64,000 nucleotides of DNA from Hyposmocoma kahamanoa (GCF_003589595.1 NW_020653713.1:5309655-5373654); one strand, 5' to 3'; counted from the first letter of the stretch, positions 10,085 through 20,620 are shown. The notes: generated by a model from the letters alone, not told the origin. Numbers and translations: made by a program.

Positions 10085-10745
10085 TCTTATACTGGACAAA
10101 CAAAGCGTAGTATTTATACCCGCGCCAATAAACATATAGCTGATGTCAAACACAGTCGCGTAAACAAGTCTACAGTCTGCGAGCATGTCATGGATAAACC
10201 TACACATTCAATAAACTTTGACAAACCCCAGGTCCTTGCAAAAGAAGTCCGTTTTCTACCCAGGATGCTGCGAGAGGTCATTGAAATTAAAAAAACATCC
10301 TAATTTCAACAGGGAAGATGGTTTCTCCGTATCACCAGTTTGGGATCCAGTGTTTCCTCTAATGAAAACTCCCAAACAGACATAAGACTGCAGTACCAAT
10401 TAATGTTTTAGTTTATTCTAATTTCTATTATTAATTAATAATAAATTGAACTTAATAAAAATTCATTAAAGAAAATAATTTGTAAAACTTAATGTAGCGT
10501 AAATTGGAATGTTTTCTTTGTGAAATTAAAAATAAGGTATTTAATTAATAACTATTGAAACTATAGTGAAAAAATAGGGTGGTTTGCATCAATATTAGAC
10601 ATAACTGGTTGAAGACTGTAACACCTCAGTCAACCGTGACCACGGGATTTGTAAAGGGCCCGAAACCGTTGGTTTCTTTGAAACAATAAATATACGCGAT
10701 TTAAATCCGGAAAAATAGTTTCATTTGCTATGTTTAACACTTCAT
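10085..10745 (+). mobile_element. PLE copy B, 5'-truncated, inverted relative to copy A
   Basis: Begins inside the GIY-YIG domain (LSYTGQTKRSIYTRANKHIA, then HVMDKPTHSINFDKPQVLAK, then RFLPRMLREVIEIKK). It continues into the same 3' untranslated region as copy A and ends in the same terminus at 10672-10745, read on the opposite strand. Copies A and B differ at scattered positions only. The junction at 10085 is abrupt: the copy A 5' terminus passes directly into the copy B coding sequence. Confidence 0.8.
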
Positions 10746-10970
10746 ATTTAAAAAAGTGCAACACTACCCTGGGCAACTTACTTTAAAAAAACGATCATTA
10801 TGTTAACATTTCACAATGGTTACTTGCCAATTTTCATTCCATAAAAATATTATTGCTTATTTTTTTGCATTTAAAAAGAACTCATAACCATGATAAATAA
10901 TACTTTTGCGTGTTCAAAGATCGGCCTTACAATAGAGTAGAAGTGGTTAAAAAAATGATAATTCAACATT
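10746..10970. other. AT-rich, nothing recognised
   Basis: Lies between the PLE terminus and the poly-T run. Confidence 0.4.
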
Positions 10971-10973
10971 TTC

Positions 10974-11070
10974 TTTTTTTTTTTTTTTTTTTTTTTTTTA
11001 TTGCGACTCGACAAAATGACTGCACCGCGCCTGATGGAAAGTGCGAATACAGTCCAGAGATGAGATGAGA
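10974..11070 (-). repeat. 26-bp poly-T run plus repeat F-like segment
   Basis: T at 10974-10999 is followed by GCGCCTGATGGAAAGTGCG, which matches the start of the segment at 33845. Together they look like the poly-A tail and 3' end of a retroposed repeat on the minus strand. Confidence 0.5.
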
Positions 11071-11327
11071 TGTCCAGTCTATATTTTCAAATTAGAACTA
11101 AACTAAAAAGGTAAGGTAACCGGCAGGCCTATAATAAGGCCCAAGAATAGCTTAAAGTCGTAGTCGATGGCACAAACTACGTGAGGATGAAGATGATGTG
11201 CATTAATATTGTATGGAACGATATGACAAGAATAAACGAGGATTTTAGTACCAGTAGATCTCCTTGCGACAGAGCTTGCCGAGAAAAGTACAGCCACCTT
11301 GGCTATTTCTGCCGTCAAAGAGTAATT

Positions 11328-11400
11328 GTGAGCATTACTGAGTTCTGATTTTGCAAAGGCGTGTCGCTTACCACCAGGCGCACGACTTATTCAATATTAA
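11328..11400 (+). repeat. Repeat A, internally deleted copy
   Basis: The GAGCATTACTGAGTTCTG block joins directly to AGGCGTGTCGCTTACCACCA and GGCGCACGACTT, so the ~170 bases between them in full copies are missing. Confidence 0.65.
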
Positions 11401-11794
11401 GCAATATTAATTTGATTGGTAACCATTTAGAACGGTACAATAATATTTTGTTAATACTTTTAAAAGTATCTCAGTGTGTGTCCAACTTAAAGGACACACT
11501 CTGGTGCCAGTAGTACGTGCCCAGTGAGACAAAGCAGGCGCCAGATGAAATATAGTCCGGCCAATCTTGTATGACAATCCGGCCTGGGCTTTGGATCAAA
11601 TTTTTAAGAGGCTGTACTTATATGTAAGTGCAGTCTCAGCAGCATTTTGTTAGTTTGAGGATAACTCTAACAATATACATTATTTTCGCTAGGCATACGG
11701 TCTTTTTAAATTCAATACAATAGGTATTTGTTATGCAAGGCTGCAAAGTAGTTGTTTGACGCGACTTGTATTGAAACTTGAGCAATCGAAGGTA

Positions 11795-12540
11795 GCTAAG
11801 CTTGAACCACGAGGGAAGCGAGTGGTTCAAAAATAGATTCCTGAGCGTAGTGAGGGTTTCAAGCCACGAGAGGCAAAACAACTTTTCACCTCACTATCCG
11901 CTCATGCGATTCATGCGTCTCTGGAAGCATACCACACCTAGAGGCGCCGGTGATGATTTTATACCGATTTATCGGATATCGAAGTTACAACAGGTACAAG
12001 AACTAATACTAATTGCTATTTCGTTAACTACTCTAGCAAACCATAAAGTTTTTAATGTCTGGGTCTGTCATTTAAAAAAATAAACAACTTCAATAATACG
12101 TCACGACAATCGTGTGTATTATTGTTTGGACTGGTGATGTCGGTGTTTATTTATTGAAAACATACCGTAAGTTGCGTTTTTTAAGTTTACCCTGAATATA
12201 AATGTTTATAAACTATACTTTAAGGAGTAATTTCATGGTAAACATTAGAACCACTCAAACGGAATATTATCATATTTACCCAAATACACCAAAAATTTCA
12301 TAAGTGCTCTTTAAGTGCAGGATTTGCGGTGTATTACTGCATTTTATTTGAGATGTTTTTGTTGTAGTACGGAGGGTATTTATTTAGCAATGCAGAATAA
12401 TAATTTTTATTTTTAAAAACTTGTATTTAAACTGAATCCTTTTCTAATTGGCAAAACCAAATAGCCACCATTTTGCGGTAGGAGGAGCGCATCGCGTGAG
12501 CGGATAAAGTGAGGAAAATGGTAGATGAAAGAAAAATAGT
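11795..12540. repeat. Unclassified element with inverted subterminal repeats
   Basis: CCTCACTATCCGCTCATGCG near 11888-11907 is mirrored by CGCGTGAGCGGATAAAGTGA near 12494-12513. The left side has a distinctive GC-rich run (AACCACGAGGGAAGCGAGTG, then CCTGAGCGTAGTGAGGG). The 93-codon open frame at 11802-12083 shows no known domain. The pattern suggests a non-autonomous DNA element of ~750 bp. The exact ends and target duplication were not found. Confidence 0.4.
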
Positions 12541-12959
12541 TGAACTATAAAATATAAGTTTTTTTAATTAAAAGAACGAGTTTGTCTTCGGATGCGCTCT
12601 GAATCTACACTTCATCAACTTTTATTCTTGCGTGTACTTTTGTTTTGTGTGATTAAGTAAGTGATTATTGAAATTATTTTAGTTCTTCAACGAATTAAAA
12701 TAATTTAATAAACACAATTAGTTATTGTTGTCAATTTATTGTCAACAATAATAAGAATAAAATATACCAACGGATTTGTTTTACATACATAAGTAATGTA
12801 CGACAAATCGAGTAGTTGAACGTGCCATTATCTTTTTTTTTTTCATCGAAAGAACAAGTTAGGTGCACAACAGGCCATCGTCAATTTCGAATTTCAAAAA
12901 TCTTTTCCACGCTGACATGCAAAAAACGCTTTTGCACGCAGATTTCTAATGAGAAAAAG

Positions 12960-13275
12960 CCGAGCTAGTGAGGTGAAAAAGTCTTTATTGTCTTATTGCT
13001 GGGGTACACGAAAGGAGCCTCCTCGCAATAGCGTACTATTTTATGTCCTCTGTACGTTTGGCATACTCTGGGTAACGATCGGCGACTACGTTACGTTGAT
13101 TGGCAAATCCTTTTATCACGATGGCAAACATGCCACACACCTCAGCATGGCGGCTACTTCTAGTGCCGCGGGCAGCGGCAATACATTCTGGATCACAATA
13201 ATACACTATATGCCATCCATACGACAAGAAGAAGAATTGAATTGTTATTAAATTATAGTACCCGCACGTTATGAT
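12960..13275. repeat. Repeat C, copy 1
   Basis: Shares TTGGCATACTCTGGGTAACG, then a CGACTACGTTAC block, then TTGGCAAATCCTTTTATCAC, and the end CATACGACAAGAAGAAGAAT with 39990-40310. The open frame at 12949-13251 has no recognisable domain and is not conserved in the second copy. Confidence 0.55.
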
Positions 13276-13975
13276 GGCCGTTTTGACGTTTGTCCGCTCA
13301 TTACGTTTCGTATTAATTAAAATAAAGCTAATTGCTATACATTGTTGACAATAGTGACTGCAGTAAAATTTATGAATGTATAATTTTGCGACACAACTTG
13401 CCTGTTCGATATTCGCAATTAAAAACGAAATCCAATACGATCGTCACTTATAGGATCGCTGTCCAGCACAACTTTTACCTCCGGTAAACTCGCGTCAAAG
13501 CTCAATGCAAAACAAAGCAGGTGCGAAATGACGAAGTAAACATTTATTATTCAGTATTTAATATACAGATTAAGTAAACATTTTTATTCTCCTCTTATTA
13601 AAACTTCATAATCAGCTATCTCTTGCAATACTAGTTATAAATCTAAAAAGTTGTACTGTAGTATACATTTGAGGATATTTTGTTTTCGAGTTTTTTAGCC
13701 TGTGCAATTAAAAACTACATAATTCAGCTACACACTTAATTACCCAGGACCCAGGATATTAATTTCAGTGTGTTTATTGAATTTAATTAGTTAATATTTA
13801 TAACAAGCGCGAACGCAGTATAATCCACTTAAGTTATAACACGGAGCGATGTTTATAACGGTCTGGAATCCTGTAATTGTGTAATTTCAAGTTTCTGTAT
13901 AGACGTAACTATTTTAATTAGACAGTGTCACTAATAAGCATCACTCTTGATACATTGAACAGACATGTTTTGACA
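13276..13975. other. AT-rich, no gene recognised
   Basis: No coding frame or repeat match was seen. Confidence 0.4.
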
Positions 13976-13979
13976 ACCT

Positions 13980-14085
13980 AGTTAGCCCAACGGTTTGCGC
14001 AATGGGCGCTGGATTAAGTGTCCCAGGTTCGATTCTTGGTAAAACTAATTTGTGGAAATAAACTTTTAGAATAGATCAGAAACCA
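13980..14085 (+). mobile_element. tRNA-derived SINE, second family
   Basis: The tRNA-like head TTAGCCCAACGGTTTGCGCA, then box B CAGGTTCGATTCTTGG, is followed by TAAAACTAATTTGTGGAAA and TAAACTTTTAGAATAG. The part after box B matches 34275-34310. Confidence 0.6.
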
Positions 14086-14710
14086 TTTATTACAACGCCA
14101 CAACATTACACAGAAAGAAAAAATAAAAAAGACGAATAAAACAAAACATTTTTTTCCGAATTCGTACTGGTAAGTTAACTACATAGCGCGCACTATAAGT
14201 TTCCAGAACTGGCCACGTACATAAACAATATTTAAAACATTTGAAAATGCAACTCTTTGGCTGTAGAATACAGTTTGTTTCATCTGACTGTCACTTGACA
14301 CACATTGCGGCGTCATTTTAGAAATTGGTTGTCTACATCACCATGAATTTAACTCGTGAAAATTTTCGTAGCATGATTTTCTACGACTTGAAGTGTAATT
14401 TAACAGCTCGGCGAAGCTTCGCTTGGCTTCAAACTGCTTTTGGTGATGAAGCACCATGCAAGACAATTTTTTGTAGCTGTCATAGGCATGAGTCAAATAC
14501 AATCAATACTACACAAATATTTAGGTGTAAAAAAGCTGAGTTCGCGGTGGATCCCACACAATTTGACTGAGACTCAAAAAACGGATCGCGTCACTTGGTG
14601 TAATACCATGCTTACCAGATTCAACGAAGGGGCGTCAAATTTGGTGTGGGACATAGTTACAGGTGACGACTCATGGATTTATAGTTACGATCCCAAAACA
14701 AAGTAGCAAT

Positions 14711-14740
14711 CGAGCGTGTGGGTAAAAACCCATACGCTCG
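14711..14740. repeat. Fold-back 1 in mariner: 13-bp arms
   Basis: CGAGCGTGTGGGT and ACCCATACGCTCG flank AAAA, with one mismatch. The left arm is normal transposase sequence (SSVWV); the right arm is an inverted copy. Confidence 0.85.
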
Positions 14741-14760
14741 CATGCATACGCATACTACCC

Positions 14761-14838
14761 ACGCGCGCCACTTTGGTTGGTTTCGGCTCATCTCGCTTTC
14801 GAGACTAATAACCAAAAACTAACCAAAGTGGCGCGCGT
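14761..14838. repeat. Fold-back 2 in mariner: 23-bp arms
   Basis: Arms 14761-14783 and 14816-14838 match with one mismatch. The right arm is in the transposase orientation (encoding PTKVARA-like residues). The left arm and about 15 further bases are the same coding region inverted, since the complement of 14784-14793 reads AGATGAGCCG, the expected DEP codons. Confidence 0.85.
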
Positions 14839-14987
14839 GCAAAGTGCCTCTAAGAGGATGATTGCTTCTTTTTTTTAATAAAACTGGACACGTGGCTTTG
14901 GAGAATCGTTGTACCATGAATATAGTACACGACCATTTGTTTGCCGGAAGTTATTGACAAACTCCGTAAAAATAACCGTAAACGCCT

Positions 14988-15036
14988 TATCATCTTGCAC
15001 CACGATAAATTGGCATTATCGTGGTCCAAGATGATA
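14988..15036. repeat. Fold-back 3 in mariner: 21-bp arms over the catalytic Asp
   Basis: Arms 14988-15008 and 15016-15036 flank a 7-base spacer with one mismatch. The left arm encodes the conserved ILHHDN block. The complement of the spacer plus right arm repeats that block and its next few bases. Confidence 0.85.
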
Positions 15037-15410
15037 CGGCTCACACGGCTAGACAGAAAAATGAATTTTTGAAGGTGAACAACGTTGATCTTATGAGCCA
15101 TCCCGCGTACAGTTCCAACCTCGCACCTTGTAACTTTTATTTATTTCCAAAATTAAAAATCAGTTACGCGGTCAACGATTTTCATCACCTGAAGAGGCTG
15201 TCGAACAGTATGAAAAATATGTTTTAGAGATTGTCACGGAGGAGTGGCATAAATGTTTTCAAAATTGGTTCATTCGTATGAAAAAATGCATTAACGCTAA
15301 CAGAGAATATTTTGAGAAACAATAAATTCATTTCTGACCATATATAGTATTTTTTTCTCATTCATTCCGGAAACTTGTAGTGCGCCCCATGTTTATAACC
15401 ATATAATTTA

Positions 15411-15718
15411 TATTTTTTTATAATATCAAGTGACGGGACGAACTACTCATGCGCCTGATGGCAAGCTACACCCCTGTCCATAGCAGTTACAGTGCCACTC
15501 AGAGCTTTAAATCGCAAAAACTTGAGGGACACTCCCACTGAGCCCGCCGGCCAGAGACATAAGTTGACAAGTCCCATGTCCCTGAAATTTCACCAGCACC
15601 CTTACTCTTCCAAACCGGAACGCTGTAATGCTAACATTACTGCTTGGCGGCAGAAATAGATAAGGTGGCAGTACTTCCCTTTACGAAATCTTTCACAAGG
15701 AGATCTACTGCTGCAAAG
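15411..15718 (-). repeat. Repeat A, essentially full length
   Basis: Minus-strand copy from TTATAATATCAAGTGACGGG (tail end) through CGCCTGATGG, a GTGCCACTCAGAGCTTTAAA block, CACCAGCACCC and TTACTGCTTGGCGGCAGAAA to GAGATCTACTGCTGC (head). It is among the most complete copies in the window, about 300 bp. Pol III boxes are not evident, so I do not call it a SINE outright. Confidence 0.8.
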
Positions 15719-15726
15719 GTAACTAA

Positions 15727-15950
15727 GTAACTATCACTTATTCGCACTAAGTGCTTTGCTTCCTTCTATCTGATGCATACGGCAAAGGAATGGAATACTC
15801 TACTGTGATCTGTAATCTGTACTACTGTACTCTGTGTTTCACGAAAAGTACAATTTGGGACTATTCAAGGCTAGAGTGAATGGGCATTTTTTTATACAAA
15901 CTATCGTCGGTCATATCGTCGGTTAACATCAGGTGAGATTGTGACAATTT
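15727..15950 (+). pseudogene. LINE 3' end: C-terminal ORF2 scrap plus 3' tail
   Basis: Frames give LMHTAKEWNTLL, then after shifts KYNLGLFKARVNGHF-like residues. This matches the usual lepidopteran Jockey/R1-type ORF2 end (TAEEWNSLP ... FKARVNRHL). It is followed by the familiar 3' block AACATCAGGTGAGATTGTG, also at 27700. Heavily decayed. Confidence 0.5.
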
Positions 15951-16017
15951 ACTCTATATATAGATTTAGAGCATAGGCTATATAGAGACAAACTGACCTC
16001 TAAGAAGAGAGAGAGAG

Positions 16018-16232
16018 TACGTACAGATCTGATTGTTTGTGAAAAGCTCGCGAGCTGCACACGTGCTTAACATTGTCTGATCTGTTCATGTGCCGTTCAC
16101 GCGCCATATATATTAACAATGTATTTAACTGCACGCGTGCAGCACACGTGCAGGGCGCGTACAGTACACTTGCAGAGCGTGCGCAGCGCACATGCAGCAC
16201 GTTCGCGGCGCATTCGCCAGATCTGTACTTAT
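16018..16232. repeat. GC-rich short element with AGTACAGATCTG ends
   Basis: Bounded by GTACAGATCTG on the left and CAGATCTGTAC on the right. The interior holds a degenerate ~11-13-base tandem unit like GCACACGTGCAG, giving several CACGTG-like palindromes. Overlapping open frames on both strands are by-products of the GC-rich palindromes. Confidence 0.5.
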
Positions 16233-16845
16233 ATTTTCTTCCACCATTTAAAAAAAATGTATATAGTTGGTTCTAGGACTAGTGATGAGTTAATTGGTAA
16301 TTGGTGTTATTGTCTGTCACATTATTATAATCATTATTATGTACTCAACAGCGCGCTCTGGGCTACATACTTTAGACTTTATAACGTCTTATATCACGTC
16401 GCATAGAGGTTAAATTAGAATCTTAAGTGCAAATAGAGACGTGATGTTTTCCTTACTGTAACGATTTGTATGGTACTGGCAATAAAAGTAAACTGACATC
16501 GAATAAAGCCATTAGACAATTAAGGGGGATTGTTTCGGTCGTACTGTTTTAAAAGCTTTTGCACTAATGTGTCCAAACGCTTGTGTTTTCTACTAAAGTA
16601 TTAAAGTGATATGATCTGTCTCAGCGTTTGGTTTGAACAAACATAAAAATACATTTAAATCTTGTAAATTACTTTTTTACAGCAGTGGCAGAGGTAAAGT
16701 TTTATTTTTAAAAATATAATAATACTTTCGCAAAAAAAACGTTAGAGGGATTATATGAATAAAAATATATATAAAAAAGGTATGTCGTCAACGTACTTAC
16801 AATGTACTTTAGTAGAAAACACTAACGTTTAAACACACATAAGTG
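16233..16845. other. AT-rich, no gene recognised
   Basis: Nothing supportable seen. Confidence 0.4.
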
Positions 16846-16848
16846 TGG

Positions 16849-17172
16849 TTACACACAGGGAATTTTAATAGCGACGCAAACGCGCGCTTGTGAAACGCGC
16901 GACTGCATCGATGCAATCACGCGTTTGTATCGATGCAGTCGCGCTCGTATCAGCCTATTCTCAAATTTGTTCAATTCCAGCAGATTTTTCAACAACCTAT
17001 TCAACCCAAATAGTACTTCGTGGCTGACAAGCTTCGCAAACAAGACAGCTGACATCTCTATTGGTAAGCTAACTACATAAACTATTTGTTTAACTGAACA
17101 ACTACAATTTAATTCCAAATGATTTGAAGTGAATCGCTTTTTGGTAAGTCGGATTTTATTGTTTGTTACCAT
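16849..17172 (-). repeat. Possible DNA-element fragment with palindromic GC-rich end
   Basis: 16885-16955 contains GACTGCATCGATGCA in two overlapping inverted forms, and the minus strand begins with a CCCTGTGTGTAACC-like end. The 107-codon minus-strand frame shows no domain I know. No partner terminus was found. Confidence 0.3.
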
Positions 17173-17330
17173 TTCAAAACGAAATGTGGGGCTTTCTTAT
17201 TCCATTGTAGCAAATAGTTCCCTTATTATTGAGCTAATTTCGATTTATGCTGTGTAATGATTGCTTCTGGATTATACAGGTCTTTTTTTTTAAATTTCCT
17301 TACGGTGTTATAAAGTGGTTAATCTTGCAG

Positions 17331-17440
17331 TAGCGGGATCTCCTATATAGGGCAGACAAAACTTACTATAGCTGAAAGAATCAAGGAACATATCGCGGCT
17401 GTTAAACTAACATTTGAAAACGGGAAGAAAAGTCAGGATT
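17331..17440 (+). pseudogene. PLE GIY-YIG endonuclease scrap
   Basis: The frame starting at 17328 reads CSSGISYIGQTKLTIAERI and then KEHIAAVKL, the GIY-YIG core of PLE endonucleases. Nothing of the RT is adjacent. It is a different, more diverged subfamily from the copy at 7.5-10 kb. Confidence 0.65.
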
Positions 17441-18090
17441 ATTGTAAAGAAATACAATTTAATAGAAATTGTTTTACCGCGTTTATTTCCGTTTTGAATT
17501 GTTAAGAGCTTTTATGAATAAATAAATAAATAATTACTAGGCTTCGTTCTTTAAGGTCTTTGTAAGGTTCCATACCAATGTAAGGTTCTATGTCGCGTCG
17601 CTACCGTTTTGTATTCAGTATTTATGTTTTGATTACAATTTATCACTTCGTTAGTTTATACGTTAGTTCTTGGCAACACTTTACAGTAGGAGTGAGGAGA
17701 GAAGGGTTATAAAAGTGACAAGAAAATTTTCGCATTTTTCTTTTAGAAAATTTGTGGATTAATACCATTATGTGTACTGTAAAAATAAATGAAGAAATAA
17801 ATTATACCTATTACATTTACTCACTTCTGATTTCGTTTATACTATAACGCAATTTGTGACGGCCCCTTGATGAGCTGACTGCTACGCACCTCAAAACAAA
17901 CACAATATTAATAATTGTGATGTCACGAATTCGCCAGCGGCTACCGACAATAGGATTTACTTAATTCATTTACCTTTGAATTTTATTTATATTTCATTAT
18001 ACGCCTTCATTAGCCCTGTAAATCTTTGTTTTTAATTTCATCGAGGAAACCTTTTTGCCTTCCGTTTGTATTTCTACCTACATTAGTAAT
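17441..18090. other. AT-rich, no gene recognised
   Basis: Contains a short AATA microsatellite at about 17516-17533. Confidence 0.4.
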
Positions 18091-18094
18091 CGAT

Positions 18095-18345
18095 GTCTTC
18101 CACACTTGCGTGTTTCGAGCGTCACATCTTGCCGACACACGCACAGCGTCGACAACGTCCGCGCGACGGCGACGCAACCGTTCGGCATTATTCAGCAATC
18201 GCTCAGTGCTGGCGTTGCGTCCACAAATTATTTAAGGTTACTACGTTACATCGCTGCCCCGTGGACGTAGTGTCGACGCTGTGCGTCATGTGCGTGCATT
18301 GGGAAGAAGCTGACGCTCGAAAGACGTTAGTGTGAGTTCTCAGAC
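18095..18345. repeat. GC-rich fold-back element, ~250 bp
   Basis: Left CACACTTGCGTGTTTCGAGC then CACGCACAGCGTCGAC is mirrored on the right by GTCGACGCTGTGC, then GACGCTCGAAAGACGTTAGT. The arms are roughly 80 bp with indels. It resembles a non-autonomous TIR element. A related half copy is at 6190. Confidence 0.6.
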
Positions 18346-19480
18346 AAAAGTGGCGCGGTGTCAACCTTATTTCGTTCTTTTTCATAATTTAACGGCGCAC
18401 AAACCGTTAAAACTTCTAACATAAGTAATATCCTTTCAAGGCTATCAAAAACCAAATTACTGTGTAAGTAAGGCATAGCGACACTATAAAGAAACAATAA
18501 ACTTGCCTTGTACGTCCGATAGGTGATCTAAACGACCTGTATGGAATTACGCGTCTTATTGCATGAGCGTGTAACTTGTTTTTATTTTATCAATATGGGG
18601 CAAAGTCACGAAGGTCCCAATTGTTTTACGGTTCTATTAGATTTGTATGATTTCAATGTTCCTGTTCCTGATTTTAAATTTATGAGAATTAAATGTGCAA
18701 AAAAATATAATCCAATTATTTTTTTATACCACTTTTACTTTCTTTAAAAGCCTTGTTTTATTCTATGTAATGTTACTCTTTATTGTGTACCCTTGATGTA
18801 ATAACGTCACATCTGCTAATTGTACATTTTTCAGGAGAGCGGTTTCAAGATTCTACGAATGAAACTTTAGTTAAACATGAAAATTTATACTTTCACATAT
18901 TTAGCGGAACAAAGAATGAGAATATCAAATAGTAACGTTTAAATTTAAATAAATAAGAATTAGACATAAAGTTTAAAAAAATTATATTAAACAAAATGAA
19001 TTTTTTTTAAATCACAACATTGAGTAAATCAAAGTTGAATAAATAAAAAACTTTTTCAACTATTGTTTACGAAATGTACACGAAAGCGAAATCAATCTCG
19101 GCCCGTTCGACAAATTTCTATTAGTAGGGAAATAAAAGAAATGAATGGAAAAAATGACACTAAAATATATTTTATTTTCATATTAGTGGTCCAATTTGAG
19201 AGAAATAGAGAGAGATACAAAATGCTTTCATATATGAATACCATTTTAAGGATATGCATTATTATCGTACTAATTCACGTGGTTATAGACAGATGTGGTT
19301 TTATATTGGTAAGGTGTACCATAATTATCACAAATGCAAATTGAAAGCATCACAATATTTTTTTTTATGAAACTACTATTAATTATTGTGTGAATGTAAC
19401 CAAATGTCTGAAGAACGGTGTTAATTTTCTTAGATGATAAAAATATCACGGTGTACATAAAGGTAAACGTGTCTTACACA
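18346..19480. other. AT-rich, no gene recognised
   Basis: The open frames at 18541-18747 and 19063-19344 are AT-rich and lack domains. Confidence 0.4.
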
Positions 19481-19484
19481 TTTT

Positions 19485-19605
19485 CATATTGTACACACTC
19501 AACATAGCCCCGCACTAGGGAAACCCTGTGTCGCGGGTGCCATGGACACACACATAGACAACCACAAATGACACTCAATGGTAACCGTGCAGCCACGGAG
19601 GCAGT
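19485..19605 (-). repeat. Repeat D, copy 1
   Basis: CACACTCAACATAG, then CCGCACTAGGGAAACCCTGT, then GTCGCGGGTGCCATGGACAC recurs inverted at 36108-36200. Confidence 0.7.
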
Positions 19606-19609
19606 TACA

Positions 19610-20620
19610 TATATATATATTATAGTAACGTGTTATATATGTTAACTTTCGCAATCTTCAATCATATCTATAGTGTTTCAGGTAAAAAACATTTTATGGC
19701 TCCTCAGTTCCGTCTACTTTTGAATTATGGTTATATAAATATTGATTAGGTGCAAGAATTTAGTCGCATTTTCCGAATTATGTCATTTTATTATTAAAAG
19801 TGCGATAAGTCACTTTTATAGGCGACCGCCTTAGCAAAGACCTGTTCCTGAATGTAATTTGTACATTGGCCTATAATGGCCTTATTGAGGATTTCGTACT
19901 AAATCCAATGTTTTTACATCCAACAAAAGAATGGATTAACATTACGTGACTGGAGGCGATTCGCGATGTTACAGATAAAACGTAATCTGATACTAGAGAA
20001 TAACAACCGCTTACTTTTATTTGCTTTTCCTTTCTTGTTGTTGTTTTTTTTTTGTTGTTGCGAATATTTATTAACGTGAACCTATTTTTGTGAGTTTCAG
20101 TAATATTTCTTATTTATATAATTGTTTTGTTTTTCTTATGAATGTCTGGAACAATGTTTGTTTTTCTAGTTAATGACGTACCCATTAGTAAACAATATAT
20201 GTTGATGGACATTTAGAAAAACGCTAAAAATGGTTGAGTGAGTGACTACAATGTCCATATGAAACAATGGCCACAAATACTTACCAGAACGAAATCAAAA
20301 CTCGATATAAGTAATTTTTTTTTTCAAATACTACTATAGACAAGAACATTCACAGAAACTATAGGTTGCAAAGCGCGCTAACGTCATCTTGTACACGTGC
20401 TTAGAACATTAGAACATTGTCAAAGAGTATCACTGACGTGGACAGACGCCACAGTCTATACCTGTCGGGAATGACCTAGGCAGGCAGATAATATTGAGTT
20501 TTTGTTAATGACATTATCTATAGTTGAAGAATTAACTTCACCAGTAGCGTAACCGACCGCCGTCTCACGTGATGTAGATGGGTTTACTGTAAAGTATTAG
20601 TAGACAACTTGAAGCTTAGT
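19610..20620. other. AT-rich, no gene recognised; possible 5' flank of the exon at 20629
   Basis: A (TA)n run is at about 19605-19622. If 20629 is a true exon, 20470-20628 would be promoter and 5' untranslated sequence. No TATA box was identified with confidence. Confidence 0.35.

Larger units (their letters stand above)
7492..10085 (-). mobile_element. Penelope-like element (PLE), near full length, copy A
   Basis: A single minus-strand retroelement with the PLE order: N-terminal domain (about 10075-9264), reverse transcriptase (9255-8400), GIY-YIG endonuclease (about 8240-7900), and a 3' untranslated region ending in the family terminus at about 7497-7590. The same terminus sequence (reading GGTTTTCGCGATTGTTACA on the plus strand) also lies at the 5' end (10013-10085). 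The element therefore has terminus-like sequence at both ends, as PLEs do. It is broken by frameshifts between the domains. It abuts an inverted partial copy at 10085. Confidence 0.85.
14342..15325 (+). pseudogene. Mariner transposase, dead
   Basis: The N-terminal domain starts MNLTRENFRSMIFYDLKC and runs to FGDEAPCKT (14342-14465). A frameshifted middle (about 14490-14700) gives SILHKYLGVKKLSSRWIPH, LTETQKTDRVTWC and VTGDDSWIYSYDPKTK with the first catalytic Asp. After fold-back insertions comes the C-terminal part (about 15040-15325): HTARQKNEFLK, then LMSHPAYSSNLAPCNFYLF. The third catalytic Asp of the D,D34D triad is changed to Asn (codon 15132-15134). The second Asp lies inside the palindrome at 14988-15036. 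Multiple frameshifts remove function. Confidence 0.85.
14182..15391 (+). mobile_element. Mariner element, inactive, about 1.2 kb
   Basis: Imperfect terminal inverted repeats: left 14182-14205 contains GCGCACTATAAGTTTCCAGAA and right 15366-15391 contains the complement of GCGCACTACAAGTTTCCGGAA. A TA (14180-14181) precedes the left end; the right TA is not intact. The length fits mariner (about 1.3 kb) once insertions and deletions are counted. Confidence 0.85.

Noticed and set aside
9767..10303. 178-codon plus-strand frame as one protein
   Set aside because: The first half is the antisense of PLE copy A and the second half is PLE copy B sense; the frame merely spans the inverted junction.
13036..13251. 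Coding gene in the 12.9-13.3 kb repeat (frames on both strands)
   Set aside because: The same DNA recurs at 40 kb with the frames broken; it behaves as a repeat.
18010..18385. Several overlapping 60-80-codon frames on both strands
   Set aside because: By-products of a GC-rich fold-back element with few stop codons.
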